A stretch of 64,000 nt of DNA from G965226155 sp965226155 (GTDB taxonomy: Bacteria; Pseudomonadota; Gammaproteobacteria; Eutrophobiales; Eutrophobiaceae): contig OZ245331.1 of NCBI GenBank assembly GCA_965226155.1, positions 1,364,001 to 1,428,000 on the forward strand, written 5' to 3'. Within the stretch, counting starts at the first letter, position 1. Each line of letters opens with the position of its first letter. Positions 9,738 to 19,164 of the stretch are shown here, piece after piece. The position numbers were made by a program, and so were the translations under genes. Below the pieces are notes generated by a model that searched no databases, had not been told where the DNA came from, and worked only from the letters and a program-made list of their open reading frames with translations.

Positions 9738-10709
9738 ATGACTATGATCAGTAATTTCAAGAGTGATAACAGTACTTTTGATTTCGGCAAGGTGGCAGTT
9801 TTGATGGGCGGAATTTCCGCAGAGCGTGAAATATCAATAATGTCAGGCAAAGCGGTTCATGCGGCATTGTGTCGTCGAGAGATAGACGCACATGTTTTTG
9901 ATACTAGAGATAATTCACTATTTCGACTAGTCGATGAATCGTTCAGTCGTGTGTTTATCGCGCTTCATGGTCGTGGAGGTGAGGATGGCGAGATTCAAGG
10001 AGCATTACAATCACTAGGTATCCCATATACAGGAAGTGGTGTTCTTGGTTCCGCGCTGGCGATGGACAAGATACGAAGCAAACTGATATGGCGTTCCCTT
10101 GGGCTTATGACACCGGATTTTGTAGAGATAAATGAAAAAGACGATCTGGACAGGGTGTCACAACAGTTTAGTTTTCCGGTAATGGTTAAACCTACTCATG
10201 AAGGATCAAGTTGCGGGATATCTATGGTGACCAAAGAAGAAGATCTATATCCGGCATGGGCAAAAGCTAATGCTTTAGATAGCAGCGTTTTAATCGAAGC
10301 ATGGGTACAGGGTCCTGAATATTCTGCTCCAGTTCTAGGGAGTGATGTCTTACCTATAATCAGAATTGAAACCCCCCGGGAATTTTATGACTACCAAGCT
10401 AAATACCAGGATGATTCTACAAGATATATATACCCGTGTGGCCTGGAGGATGAGCAGGAGAGGGAGATTTCAAAATTAATACTAATGGCATTTGAATCAG
10501 TATGTGCGAGTGGTTGGGGAAGAGCTGATTTCATTATCGATAGTGAAGGGATCATCTGGTTATTCGATATTAATACCGTACCGGGAATGACTAGCCACAG
10601 CCTTGTCCCCATGTCTGCGGGGTATGTCGGTATCGAGTTTGACGATTTGGTTTTTAAAATCCTGGAAACCAGCATCACTCATGATGAAAGTATCCGGAAA
10701 TCGGCCTAA
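9738..10709 (+). CDS. ddlB: D-alanine--D-alanine ligase
   Basis: ATP-grasp ligase that makes the D-Ala-D-Ala dipeptide used by MurF. Recognisable blocks are VLMGGISAEREISIMSG near the N-terminus, ALHGRGGEDGEIQG, KPTHEGSSCGISMV (ATP-grasp loop), and DINTVPGMTSHSLVP with the magnesium-binding residues. The 323-residue length is slightly above the E. coli DdlB length because of about 15 extra N-terminal residues; an ATG at 9744 is an alternative start. The stop overlaps the ftsQ start as TAATG. Confidence 0.96.
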   Translation: MTMISNFKSDNSTFDFGKVAVLMGGISAEREISIMSGKAVHAALCRREIDAHVFDTRDNSLFRLVDESFSRVFIALHGRGGEDGEIQGALQSLGIPYTGSGVLGSALAMDKIRSKLIWRSLGLMTPDFVEINEKDDLDRVSQQFSFPVMVKPTHEGSSCGISMVTKEEDLYPAWAKANALDSSVLIEAWVQGPEYSAPVLGSDVLPIIRIETPREFYDYQAKYQDDSTRYIYPCGLEDEQEREISKLILMAFESVCASGWGRADFIIDSEGIIWLFDINTVPGMTSHSLVPMSAGYVGIEFDDLVFKILETSITHDESIRKSA

Positions 10710-11479
10710 TGAATACTCAAATTTTGAAATTTACTGATCAACACTCCTTTGAAGAGCCAGACAATGTGAGGAATCCACATTTTCTTATTGGGGCGATTTT
10801 TATTGTTTCGTTGCTGGCAGTTATATCTATTTCAGGTATCTGGCTAATGGACCCTCTAACCTTGCCCATTAGGCAGGTAAGTATAAATGGAAAATTTCAA
10901 CACATGTCTACTGTTAGTCTGGAACACAGGGCTGTTGAAGTCGTCAGCGGAGGTTTTTTAAATGTAAATGTTGACGAGATTCGGTCAGTTCTACTTGATG
11001 AACCCTGGGTGCACGAAGTCTCTGTGAAACGGGTTTGGCCCGATAGGCTATCGGTAAATATCCAAGAGCAAGTAGCTGTGGCCAGATGGGGTGATCAAGG
11101 TCTTTTAAACATGGGAGCTGGGATTTTCAAACCAGAACCTGACACGTATCCAGAAAGTCTGCCATTGATTAGCGGTCCGTTTGATTCTCACAAAGGGGTG
11201 CTAGCGACATATCAGCAACTTCAACAAATATTACCTAAAGGACTAATGATAGCCGAGTTGAGTCTTAGTGATAGACGATCATGGGAGGTCAAATTGAATA
11301 ACGGTTATTTAATTAGGTTAGGTAAACATGACATTGAAAGACGGCTCGAGAGATTTATAAGGTATTTCCCAGGTGTAACACAAAACTTAGTAGAACGGAT
11401 TCAATATATAGATTTACGGTATACAAATGGTTTCTCGATTAGCTGGATAACAGACAGTGATAAGGATTCTGAAATATGA
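10709..11479 (+). CDS. ftsQ: Cell division protein FtsQ
   Basis: Bitopic divisome protein that links FtsK to FtsB/FtsL. A cytoplasmic tail of about 24 residues is followed by one transmembrane helix at about 25-47 and a periplasmic POTRA domain. The run IRQVSINGKFQHMS begins the POTRA and WVHEVSVKRVWPDRLSVNI is the characteristic FtsQ block. Downstream, the beta domain ends with IDLRYTNGFSISW. The gene lies between ddl and ftsA, overlapping both by a few bases. Confidence 0.95.
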   Translation: MNTQILKFTDQHSFEEPDNVRNPHFLIGAIFIVSLLAVISISGIWLMDPLTLPIRQVSINGKFQHMSTVSLEHRAVEVVSGGFLNVNVDEIRSVLLDEPWVHEVSVKRVWPDRLSVNIQEQVAVARWGDQGLLNMGAGIFKPEPDTYPESLPLISGPFDSHKGVLATYQQLQQILPKGLMIAELSLSDRRSWEVKLNNGYLIRLGKHDIERRLERFIRYFPGVTQNLVERIQYIDLRYTNGFSISWITDSDKDSEI

Positions 11480-12714
11480 TGAGTAAAAAAACAGATAAAA
11501 ATCTGATAGTGGGACTTGATATAGGTACATCCAAGGTTGTAGCAATTGTCGGAGAGATATCGCCGTCAGACGAGATAGAAATAATCGGAATTGGATCATG
11601 CCGCTCAAGGGGTTTGAAAAAGGGTGTGGTTGTTAATATCGAATCGACAGTTCATTCGATCCAACGGGCTATTGAAGAAGCGGAGTTGATGTCAGGTTGT
11701 GAAATACATTCTGTTTATACTGGAATTGCCGGGAGCCATATCCGTAGCTTGAATTCACATGGAATAGTAGCAATTCGAGATAATGAAGTATCTCTTAGCG
11801 ATGTTGATCGTGTAATCGATGCCGCACGGGCTGTCGCCATCCCAGCAGATCAAAAAATGCTACACATTATGCCGCAGGAATTTGTCATTGATAGCCAGGA
11901 AGGTATCAAAGAACCGGTAGGCATGTCAGGTGTACGGCTTGAAGCAAAGGTACACATGGTAACTGGTGCGGTTAGTGCGGCTCAAAATATTGTCAAGTGT
12001 GTTCGAAGGTGTGGCTTAGATGTTGACGATATTATTCTTGAACAACTTGCTTCTAGTTATGCAGTTTTAACTGATGATGAAAAGGACCTGGGAGTGTGCC
12101 TAGTAGATATAGGAGGGGGCACGACAGATATTGCGATTTTTACCGATGGATCGATTCACCATACCGCAGTAATACCGATTGCCGGTGATCAGGTCACAAA
12201 CGATATTGCTGTGGCCTTGAGGACGCCGACACAACATGCGGAAGATATAAAAGTCAGATACGCATGTGCTCTGACACAATTGGCTAATCCAGACGAAACA
12301 ATAGAAGTCCCAAGTGTTGGAGATCGTCCCGCTCGCCAATTGGCACGACAAACATTGGCTGAAGTAGTTGAACCTCGTTATGAAGAGTTATTTACCCTGG
12401 TAAAAGCTGAATTACAGCGTAGTGGTTATGAGGATTTAATTGCTGCCGGCATTGTTCTAACTGGAGGCAGTTCAAAGATGGAAGGCGCAATTGAATTAGC
12501 CGAAGAAATATTTCATATGCCGGTCAGGGTAGGGGTGCCCCAATATGTGGGTGGTTTATCCGATGTCGTAAAAAACCCAATTTATTCTACTGGTGTAGGC
12601 ATGCTGTTATTTGGGCGGCGTCAAATAAGTGAAGCAATTACAGGCATGCAAACCAAAACGGGTTTACGTGGGGTATTCGAAAGAATGAAAAGTTGGTTTC
12701 ATGGTAATTTTTAA
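11476..12714 (+). CDS. ftsA: Cell division protein FtsA
   Basis: Actin-like membrane tether for the FtsZ ring. Phosphate-1 motif VGLDIGTSKVVAIVGE is at about 12-27, the 1C domain follows, CLVDIGGGTTDIAIF is the phosphate-2 loop and GIVLTGGSSKMEG the adenosine motif. The C-terminus ends in an amphipathic stretch (FERMKSWFHGNF) that fits the membrane-targeting helix. At 412 residues the length is usual. The start overlaps the ftsQ stop; an ATG one codon later (11479) is equivalent. Confidence 0.97.
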   Translation: MMSKKTDKNLIVGLDIGTSKVVAIVGEISPSDEIEIIGIGSCRSRGLKKGVVVNIESTVHSIQRAIEEAELMSGCEIHSVYTGIAGSHIRSLNSHGIVAIRDNEVSLSDVDRVIDAARAVAIPADQKMLHIMPQEFVIDSQEGIKEPVGMSGVRLEAKVHMVTGAVSAAQNIVKCVRRCGLDVDDIILEQLASSYAVLTDDEKDLGVCLVDIGGGTTDIAIFTDGSIHHTAVIPIAGDQVTNDIAVALRTPTQHAEDIKVRYACALTQLANPDETIEVPSVGDRPARQLARQTLAEVVEPRYEELFTLVKAELQRSGYEDLIAAGIVLTGGSSKMEGAIELAEEIFHMPVRVGVPQYVGGLSDVVKNPIYSTGVGMLLFGRRQISEAITGMQTKTGLRGVFERMKSWFHGNF

Positions 12715-12746
12715 TTTTGATTATTAATATCTAGGAGGGTAAATAT

Positions 12747-13880
12747 ATGTTTGAACTAGTCGATGCTGCGAATCAAACAGCGGTTATTAAAGTAATAGGG
12801 GTGGGCGGTGGCGGAGGGAATGCTGTTGAACATATGCTTCAGGCAAATATTGATGGAGTAGATTTTATTTGTGCCAACACTGATGCCCAAGCACTAAAAA
12901 AATCAACTGTAAAAACCATCTTGCAACTTGGGAGTAATGTTACAAAAGGTCTCGGAGCAGGTTCTGATCATGATGTCGGTCGGCAATCAGCGTTGGAAGA
13001 TCGAGATAGGATCATGGATGTGCTGGAAGGCGCTGACATGGTTTTTATTACAGCGGGTATGGGCGGAGGTACAGGTACTGGTGCAGGCCCGGTAGTGGCC
13101 CAAGTGGCAAAGGAAATGGGGATACTTACCGTTGCAGTAGTCACTAGACCGTTTGCATTCGAGGGGAAGAAACGTGCTTCTGTTGCTGAAAATGGCATTA
13201 CAGAACTGAGTCAGTTTGTAGATTCATTGATCACTATCCCCAACGAAAAGCTGATGAGTGTTCTTGGACGAGATGTTAGTTTGCTGAACGCTTTTGCTGC
13301 AGCAAATGATGTGCTGCTTGGTGCAGTACAAGGTATAGCCCAGCTAATTACTTGTCCTGGTCTGATAAATGTTGATTTTGCAGATGTTCGTACAGTTATG
13401 TCTGAAATGGGTATGGCAATGATGGGATCTGGCAAGGCTCAAGGTGAAGATAGGGCAAAAGTTGCTGCAGAAGCTGCAATATCGAGTCCGCTTCTTGAAG
13501 ATATTAATCTGTCTGGTGCTAAAGGTATCCTTGTCAATATTACTGCTGGCTTGGATTTTTCAATCGGTGAATTCGACACTGTTGGTGTTACAGTAAAACA
13601 ATTTGCTTCTGAAAATGCCACGGTCGTTGTAGGTACAGTAATTGATCCTGAACTTAGTGGTGAACTCAGGGTTACTATAGTCGCTACTGGTCTAGGCTAT
13701 TCTCCGAGTGAAAGTCTGTCCAGGATCAAACTAGTAGAGGATGCCAGTGCTAGGCAGGACTATAAGGAATTCGATCGCCCAACAGTAATACGCAAACAGA
13801 CTGATACTGGCCCTGATAAATTGCCTCAAGACTCTGATTATCTGGATATTCCAGCGTTTTTACGTCGTCAGGCCGATTAG
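12747..13880 (+). CDS. ftsZ: Cell division GTPase FtsZ
   Basis: Tubulin-like GTPase that forms the cytokinetic ring. The GTP-binding signature GGGTGTG is at about residues 104-110, the N-terminal loop VGGGGGNAVEHM near 18-29, and the T7 loop NVDFADV is present. The conserved C-terminal peptide LDIPAFLRRQ, the docking site for FtsA and ZipA, ends the protein. A strong Shine-Dalgarno sequence (aggaggg) precedes the ATG, the best in the cluster, in keeping with high FtsZ synthesis. The short linker gives 377 residues. Intact. Confidence 0.98.
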   Translation: MFELVDAANQTAVIKVIGVGGGGGNAVEHMLQANIDGVDFICANTDAQALKKSTVKTILQLGSNVTKGLGAGSDHDVGRQSALEDRDRIMDVLEGADMVFITAGMGGGTGTGAGPVVAQVAKEMGILTVAVVTRPFAFEGKKRASVAENGITELSQFVDSLITIPNEKLMSVLGRDVSLLNAFAAANDVLLGAVQGIAQLITCPGLINVDFADVRTVMSEMGMAMMGSGKAQGEDRAKVAAEAAISSPLLEDINLSGAKGILVNITAGLDFSIGEFDTVGVTVKQFASENATVVVGTVIDPELSGELRVTIVATGLGYSPSESLSRIKLVEDASARQDYKEFDRPTVIRKQTDTGPDKLPQDSDYLDIPAFLRRQAD

Positions 13881-14007
13881 TTATAAATTAGGATTTGTGA
13901 CGGAGGACATTGAATGGTAGTCTGACCCTAAAACAAAGCCAAAATTCGCCCGTAAAACAGTATCTTGAGAGAACATCGGGCAGGCATGTCTAAGGGGAAA
14001 ACTATCA

Positions 14008-14919
14008 GTGATCAAACAAAGAACGCTAAAAAATGTTATACGGGCAACTGGGGTCGGTCTGCATACAGGGAAAAAGGTTTACCTGACTCTACGTCCTGCA
14101 CCGATTAATAAGGGAATTGTATTTAGACGGGTAGATTTAGATCCGGTAATTGAAATTCACGCAAAACCCGAAAATGTCGGTGATACCCAGCTTTCTACTA
14201 CGTTAGTTAAAGACGATGCCCGAATATCAACTGTCGAACATCTTTTGTCTGCATTAGCCGGATTCGGTATTGATAATGCATTTATTGATCTGAGCGCTGA
14301 TGAAGTTCCTATTATGGACGGTAGTGCTGGACCTTTTGTTTTTCTTATTCAATCATCAGGTGTTGTCGAACAGAATGACTCTAAGCAATTTATTAAAATA
14401 AAGAAATCTATCTGCGTTGAAGATGGAGTCAAATGGGCAAAGTTCGAGCCATTCGATGGTTTCAAAGTCGGTTTTACTATTCAATTTAGTCATCCCGCAT
14501 TTAATAAAAAAAATTGTGTTGCTGAAATTGATTTCTCAACGACTTCATTCGTTAAGGAAGTGAGCAGAGCGCGAACTTTTGGGTTCATGCGTGATGTTGA
14601 ATTACTGCGTCAGAACAACCTAGTTTTGGGAGGGAGTCTGGATAATGCGGTTGTGGTTGATGACTACAGGGTATTGAATGAAGATGGTCTTCGCTATGAA
14701 GATGAGTGTGTAAAGCACAAGATTCTAGACGCCATAGGGGATTTATATCTGCTTGGGCACAGTTTAATTGGTTCATTCAATGCTTATATGTCAGGGCATG
14801 AGTTGAATAACGCGCTCTTGCGAGAACTAACATTGACTGAAGATGCTTGGGAACTTATCAGTTTTGAAGATGAAGTAGATTTGCCAATTTCTTTCATGCA
14901 GCCAGTAGCTGCTACTTAA
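14008..14919 (+). CDS. lpxC: UDP-3-O-acyl-N-acetylglucosamine deacetylase
   Basis: Zinc deacetylase that commits UDP-acyl-GlcNAc to lipid A synthesis. Family blocks are IRATGVGLHTGKKV at the N-terminus, STVEHLLSALAGFG with the first zinc His near 79, HKILDAIGDLYLLG with His and Asp near 238 and 242, and SGHELNNALL with the catalytic His. The start is GTG, preceded by aagggg about ten bases upstream; the ATG at 13986 is out of frame. The coding region contains an intact run of eight A (FNKKNC), useful as a control for the broken homopolymers elsewhere. Length 303 is normal. Confidence 0.97.
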   Translation: MIKQRTLKNVIRATGVGLHTGKKVYLTLRPAPINKGIVFRRVDLDPVIEIHAKPENVGDTQLSTTLVKDDARISTVEHLLSALAGFGIDNAFIDLSADEVPIMDGSAGPFVFLIQSSGVVEQNDSKQFIKIKKSICVEDGVKWAKFEPFDGFKVGFTIQFSHPAFNKKNCVAEIDFSTTSFVKEVSRARTFGFMRDVELLRQNNLVLGGSLDNAVVVDDYRVLNEDGLRYEDECVKHKILDAIGDLYLLGHSLIGSFNAYMSGHELNNALLRELTLTEDAWELISFEDEVDLPISFMQPVAAT

Positions 14920-14937
14920 AAGTAAAGAGAGATGAGC

Positions 14938-15387
14938 TTATCTATGCTCTGATAACCGAAGTAAGGATACTCGTAGCTCAGCGTCGTTGATATTTTCTGC
15001 TACTGTCCGAAGTAGGTCAGCTGTAGAGCTTGAAATTGAAATGTTGTCACCTTGTTTTGTCTGGTGTTCATTTAGAGGCGTTACTTTAATGCGAACTGTT
15101 TGCAAATTCTTCAAGTCTGGCCAAGTTCGTGCAAAAGTTAGAATATCAGCTGATTGAAATCGTAGTCTTGCAGCCCATGCGGGACTATCGGTTAATACAA
15201 CAAGACAATCGTGATTAAAGTTTGCTACAGATAAATGCTTATTTAAAGGGCTTCCAAGTTTCTTTCGAATGGCATTCTGTAGCTGAATAATGGCAAGTGA
15301 ATGATTATATATACGGGTAAGGACATTATTGCCGGTGAGTGCAATATTCCCGATTGGCTCATATTTTTGAGACGACTTAATTGGCAT
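14938..15387 (-). CDS. DciA-like (DUF721) protein
   Basis: A 149-residue protein of the DUF721 type, whose best-known members (DciA) load or operate the replicative helicase DnaB in bacteria that lack DnaC. The central block LVVLTDSPAWAARLRFQSADIL, shortened here to its key LxxxSPAWAxxLR pattern, is the recognisable part. Its position between lpxC and an M23 peptidase, on the opposite strand to both, matches gammaproteobacterial gene order. It is convergent with lpxC (18 bases apart) and divergent from the peptidase with only 24 bases between starts. The function is inferred from the family and context. Confidence 0.8.
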   Translation of the reverse strand: MPIKSSQKYEPIGNIALTGNNVLTRIYNHSLAIIQLQNAIRKKLGSPLNKHLSVANFNHDCLVVLTDSPAWAARLRFQSADILTFARTWPDLKNLQTVRIKVTPLNEHQTKQGDNISISSSTADLLRTVAENINDAELRVSLLRLSEHR

Positions 15388-15411
15388 TAGATGATTGTAG
15401 AATAAGAGTTA

Positions 15412-16344
15412 ATGAATATTATATTAATATCAAATGCACGTAAACGCAGCATTAATATCAGTTTCAGACTTCTGACTGTACCTCTGATATTTGTATGTGT
15501 CGTTTTCCTTGGTTCAGTTGTTTTCTACTCAGGCTATCTTTATTCACAGAGCAAAACTGCAGAACTATTATTTTCGATCCGCAATCAGACTTCATCCGTT
15601 TGGGACACTGATATTAGTCAACAAAAGGAATCTCTTTCACAATTGAGAAGGAATACTGAAAAATCACTTGATGCAATCTCCAGCAGATTGAGTTTGTTAC
15701 AAAGTTTTGTTATGCGGTTGGATGCACTGGGTTCCCGTCTTGCAGTGATGGCTGACTTTGAGGACATCGAGTTTGGTATTGACAATCCACCAGGTCTCGG
15801 TGGACCCGCACCCGAAATGGCTGAAAGTAATCCATCTATTACCAATTTGTTTAGAACATTTGATGAGTTGGAATTCAAGTTGGTGGACCGCTCAGAAAAA
15901 CTGGCAGCAATGGAGTCTATGCTGATTAATCGTACATTACAGGAGCAAACTTCTCCTGGAGGGAATCCTTCCTTGGGCGGATATTTGTCATCTAAATTTG
16001 GTTATCGGACTGATCCTATGACCGGTAAAGAAGAATTCCACGAGGGACTTGATTTTTCAGGAAAAGATGAAACTTCAATTGTTGCTGTAGCAGCCGGGAT
16101 CGTAACATGGTCTGGGCTCCGATATGGTTATGGGAACCTGGTGGAGATCAATCACGGTAATGGTTATTTGACTAGGTACGCACACAATAGTAAAAACTTG
16201 GTCGAGATCGGTGAAAAAATTAAAAAAGGTGAAGTCATAGCATTGATGGGTAGTTCGGGTCGGAGTACCGGAACGCACGTCCATTTCGAAGTAATTCTCA
16301 ACGGCAGACATGTCAATCCAAGAAAATATCTAGCCCTGAAGTAA
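15412..16344 (+). CDS. M23 (LytM) family metallopeptidase
   Basis: Membrane-anchored periplasmic peptidase of the lysostaphin/LytM family, which cleaves peptidoglycan cross-bridges or stem peptides. One transmembrane helix at about residues 19-42 is followed by a region with heptad-like Leu and Ser spacing (about 50-110). The C-terminal LytM domain has FGYRTDPMTGKEEFHEGLDF (zinc His and Asp) and GTHVHFEV (HxH). All zinc ligands are present, so an active enzyme is likely rather than a degenerate EnvC-type activator. It lies immediately upstream of secA. 310 residues. Confidence 0.92.
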   Translation: MNIILISNARKRSINISFRLLTVPLIFVCVVFLGSVVFYSGYLYSQSKTAELLFSIRNQTSSVWDTDISQQKESLSQLRRNTEKSLDAISSRLSLLQSFVMRLDALGSRLAVMADFEDIEFGIDNPPGLGGPAPEMAESNPSITNLFRTFDELEFKLVDRSEKLAAMESMLINRTLQEQTSPGGNPSLGGYLSSKFGYRTDPMTGKEEFHEGLDFSGKDETSIVAVAAGIVTWSGLRYGYGNLVEINHGNGYLTRYAHNSKNLVEIGEKIKKGEVIALMGSSGRSTGTHVHFEVILNGRHVNPRKYLALK

Positions 16345-16443
16345 ATTCATTCCCCTTTCTTGAAAGTTTTCGTTTAAGATTTACGCTTTAGTTCGACTAA
16401 GCATTGGTGTATTTCACGAATTTTCAATTATTACGTCAATATT

Positions 16444-19146
16444 ATGTTTAAAAAAATTGTTACCAAAATATTTGGCAGTCGTAATGAAAGAGTCCTCCGT
16501 CAAATGGGTAGGGCTGTATCTCTCGTCAATGATCTAGAAGAGCAGATTTCGGCTTTACCTGCGCAAGCCTTTAAGGAAAAAACAAATGAGCTTAGAGTCA
16601 GATTTAACCAAGGCGAGACTTTGGAGGAATTATTACCCGAAGCTTTTGCACTTGTTCGGGAATCAGGTAAACGAACACTGGGATTGCGACTTTTCGATGT
16701 TCAGATAATTGGTGGAATGGTTTTGCATGAAGGCAAGATCGCTGAAATGCGCACTGGTGAAGGAAAAACATTGGTAGCTACTCTTCCGGCATACCTGAAT
16801 GCACTGTCTGGCAAAAGTGTCCATATTATTACCGTTAATGATTATCTTGCGAAAAGAGACGCCGATTGGATGGGTAGTATCTATTCATATCTTGGAATGA
16901 AGACAGGTGTGATTGTATCAGATTTATCTAATTTGGAACGTAAAGAGGCATATAGTTCAGATATTGTCTACGGAACTAACAATGAATTCGGATTTGACTA
17001 CTTACGAGATAACATGAAGTTCCAGAAACAGGAGCAAGCACAAGGTGAATTGAATTATGCAATTGTTGACGAGGTTGATTCTATACTGATAGATGAGGCT
17101 AGAACACCTTTAATTATATCTGGAATGGTGGATGATAGGCCGGATTTATATATCCAAATTAACAAAATAATTCCTCGTCTAAAGTTGTCAAAGTCTGAAA
17201 CAGATCCGACCGGAGACTATACTATTGATGAAAAATCAAAACAGGCTTATTTGACAGAAGAAGGAAACGATAATGTTGAGAAAATTCTGATCGAAAGCGG
17301 GATAATTAAACAAGACCAGAGTTTATATGATCCCGTTAATATACCTGTCATACATCATTTGAATTCAGCTTTACGTGCCTATGCTCTTTTCCATAAAGAT
17401 GTCGACTATATCGTCAAAGATAATGGTGTTGTTATTGTAGATGAATTTACCGGTCGTACGATGCCAGGTCGCCGGTGGTCGGATGGATTACACCAGGCAA
17501 TCGAGGCCAAGGAGGGAGTAACGATCCAAAATGAAAACCAGACGCTTGCGACGATTACGTACCAAAATTATTTTAGACAATATAATAAACTCGCAGGTAT
17601 GACCGGGACTGCTGATACTGAGGCATTTGAATTTCAGCAGATATACGGATTAGAAGTAGTTGTAATTCCTACACATAATAAAATGATCCGAGAGGATCAG
17701 GCTGATGTTATATTTTTAACAGCTAATAATAAATTTGAAGCCATTGTAGAAGACATTAAAGATTCAGTCAGTAAAGGGCAGCCAGTCCTTGTAGGTACAG
17801 TATCAATAGAAGTTTCTGAACATCTATCAGAGTTTCTTAAAAAAGAAAAGATACAACACAAGGTCCTAAATGCAAAATATCATGAAAAGGAAGCAGAGAT
17901 CATCATGCAAGCAGGGACTACCGGCCAAGTTACCATTGCAACGAACATGGCAGGTAGAGGAACTGATATCGTCCTTGGTGGAAATTACGTAGCCCAGATC
18001 AAGCTTATGGGTAATCCTAGTGATGAGGAGGTAGCTCGCTTAAAAAACGAATGGTCACAACTCCATTACAGCGTTATTCAAAGTGGCGGGTTACGAATAA
18101 TCGGTACGGAAAGACATGAATCGAGACGAATAGATAATCAGTTAAGAGGTCGATCAGGTCGGCAGGGGGATCCTGGATCAAGCAGATTTTACTTATCGTT
18201 AGAGGACAATTTGATGCGAATATTCGCGTCAGAACGTGTTGCAGCAATTATGCAGAAGTTAGGAATGCAAGAAGGTGAAGCAATAGAGTCAAATCTAGTA
18301 AGTAAGGCGATTGAAAATGCTCAACGAAAAGTGGAGGCACATAATTTTGATATTCGTAAGCATTTGCTGGAATACGACGATGTTGCCAATGATCAGAGAA
18401 AAGTCATATATACATGGCGAAATGAATTACTAGATTTCGATGATATATCCGATGATATTAAAGGTATACGGGAAGATATTGTCGACAATATGCTTGATAT
18501 AAATATACCACCCGAAAGCTTGGATGATTTGTGGGATATCAAAGGTTTGACAGATAGCATTGAACATCAGTTCGCCATGAAGTTGGATATTCAAAAATGG
18601 ATGGGTGAAGATGCAAATATTAGTGAAGAAGCGTTAAAACAAAAAATAAGGGATGCGATTGAAGAATTTATCAGTTTGCGCGAGAAAGAGGTTACCGTTG
18701 AACTGATGCGCAGAATTGAAAAAGATCTATTACTTGATGTGCTTGATAGGCACTGGAAGGAGCATATTGTTGCAATGGATCACCTTAGACAGGGGATAGG
18801 CCTTAGGGGTTATGCTGCAAAAAACCCGAAACAGGAATATAAACGCGAAGCATTCGGCATGTTTAGCGAAATGCTAGATAATATCAAGAAAGATATAATT
18901 GAAATTTTGTCGAAGATACATATTAGAACTGATTCGGACGTTCAAACTGTAGAAAGAAAAGAGCAGCCAAATAAAATACAATATAGTCACCCCAGTGCGC
19001 CTAATGCATTATCCAACGACGATGCAAAAAGTGAACAAAAGCCTAATACTCCATTTGTACGAGGTCAGAAAAAAGTCGGCAGAAATGAACCGTGTCCATG
19101 TGGTTCAGGAAAGAAATATAAACAATGCCATGGAAAGTTAAATTGA
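16444..19146 (+). CDS. secA: Preprotein translocase ATPase SecA
   Basis: Motor ATPase that drives proteins through SecYEG. Walker A MRTGEGKT is at about 102-109, the DEAD-type box reads VDEVDSILIDEARTPLIISG, and helicase motif VI appears as QLRGRSGRQGDPG. The C-terminal zinc motif CPCGSGKKYKQCH, which binds SecB and ribosomes, is complete. At 900 residues the protein is full length. The 99-base leader upstream shows no SecM-like reading frame. IS30 copy 1 sits 18 bases after the stop without damaging the gene. Confidence 0.98.
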   Translation: MFKKIVTKIFGSRNERVLRQMGRAVSLVNDLEEQISALPAQAFKEKTNELRVRFNQGETLEELLPEAFALVRESGKRTLGLRLFDVQIIGGMVLHEGKIAEMRTGEGKTLVATLPAYLNALSGKSVHIITVNDYLAKRDADWMGSIYSYLGMKTGVIVSDLSNLERKEAYSSDIVYGTNNEFGFDYLRDNMKFQKQEQAQGELNYAIVDEVDSILIDEARTPLIISGMVDDRPDLYIQINKIIPRLKLSKSETDPTGDYTIDEKSKQAYLTEEGNDNVEKILIESGIIKQDQSLYDPVNIPVIHHLNSALRAYALFHKDVDYIVKDNGVVIVDEFTGRTMPGRRWSDGLHQAIEAKEGVTIQNENQTLATITYQNYFRQYNKLAGMTGTADTEAFEFQQIYGLEVVVIPTHNKMIREDQADVIFLTANNKFEAIVEDIKDSVSKGQPVLVGTVSIEVSEHLSEFLKKEKIQHKVLNAKYHEKEAEIIMQAGTTGQVTIATNMAGRGTDIVLGGNYVAQIKLMGNPSDEEVARLKNEWSQLHYSVIQSGGLRIIGTERHESRRIDNQLRGRSGRQGDPGSSRFYLSLEDNLMRIFASERVAAIMQKLGMQEGEAIESNLVSKAIENAQRKVEAHNFDIRKHLLEYDDVANDQRKVIYTWRNELLDFDDISDDIKGIREDIVDNMLDINIPPESLDDLWDIKGLTDSIEHQFAMKLDIQKWMGEDANISEEALKQKIRDAIEEFISLREKEVTVELMRRIEKDLLLDVLDRHWKEHIVAMDHLRQGIGLRGYAAKNPKQEYKREAFGMFSEMLDNIKKDIIEILSKIHIRTDSDVQTVERKEQPNKIQYSHPSAPNALSNDDAKSEQKPNTPFVRGQKKVGRNEPCPCGSGKKYKQCHGKLN

Positions 19147-19164
19147 TATCAGTCTATATTAGGA

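Noticed and set aside
16345..16443. A SecM-like arrest peptide upstream of secA
   Set aside because: The 99-base leader has no open frame with a signal sequence or an arrest motif.
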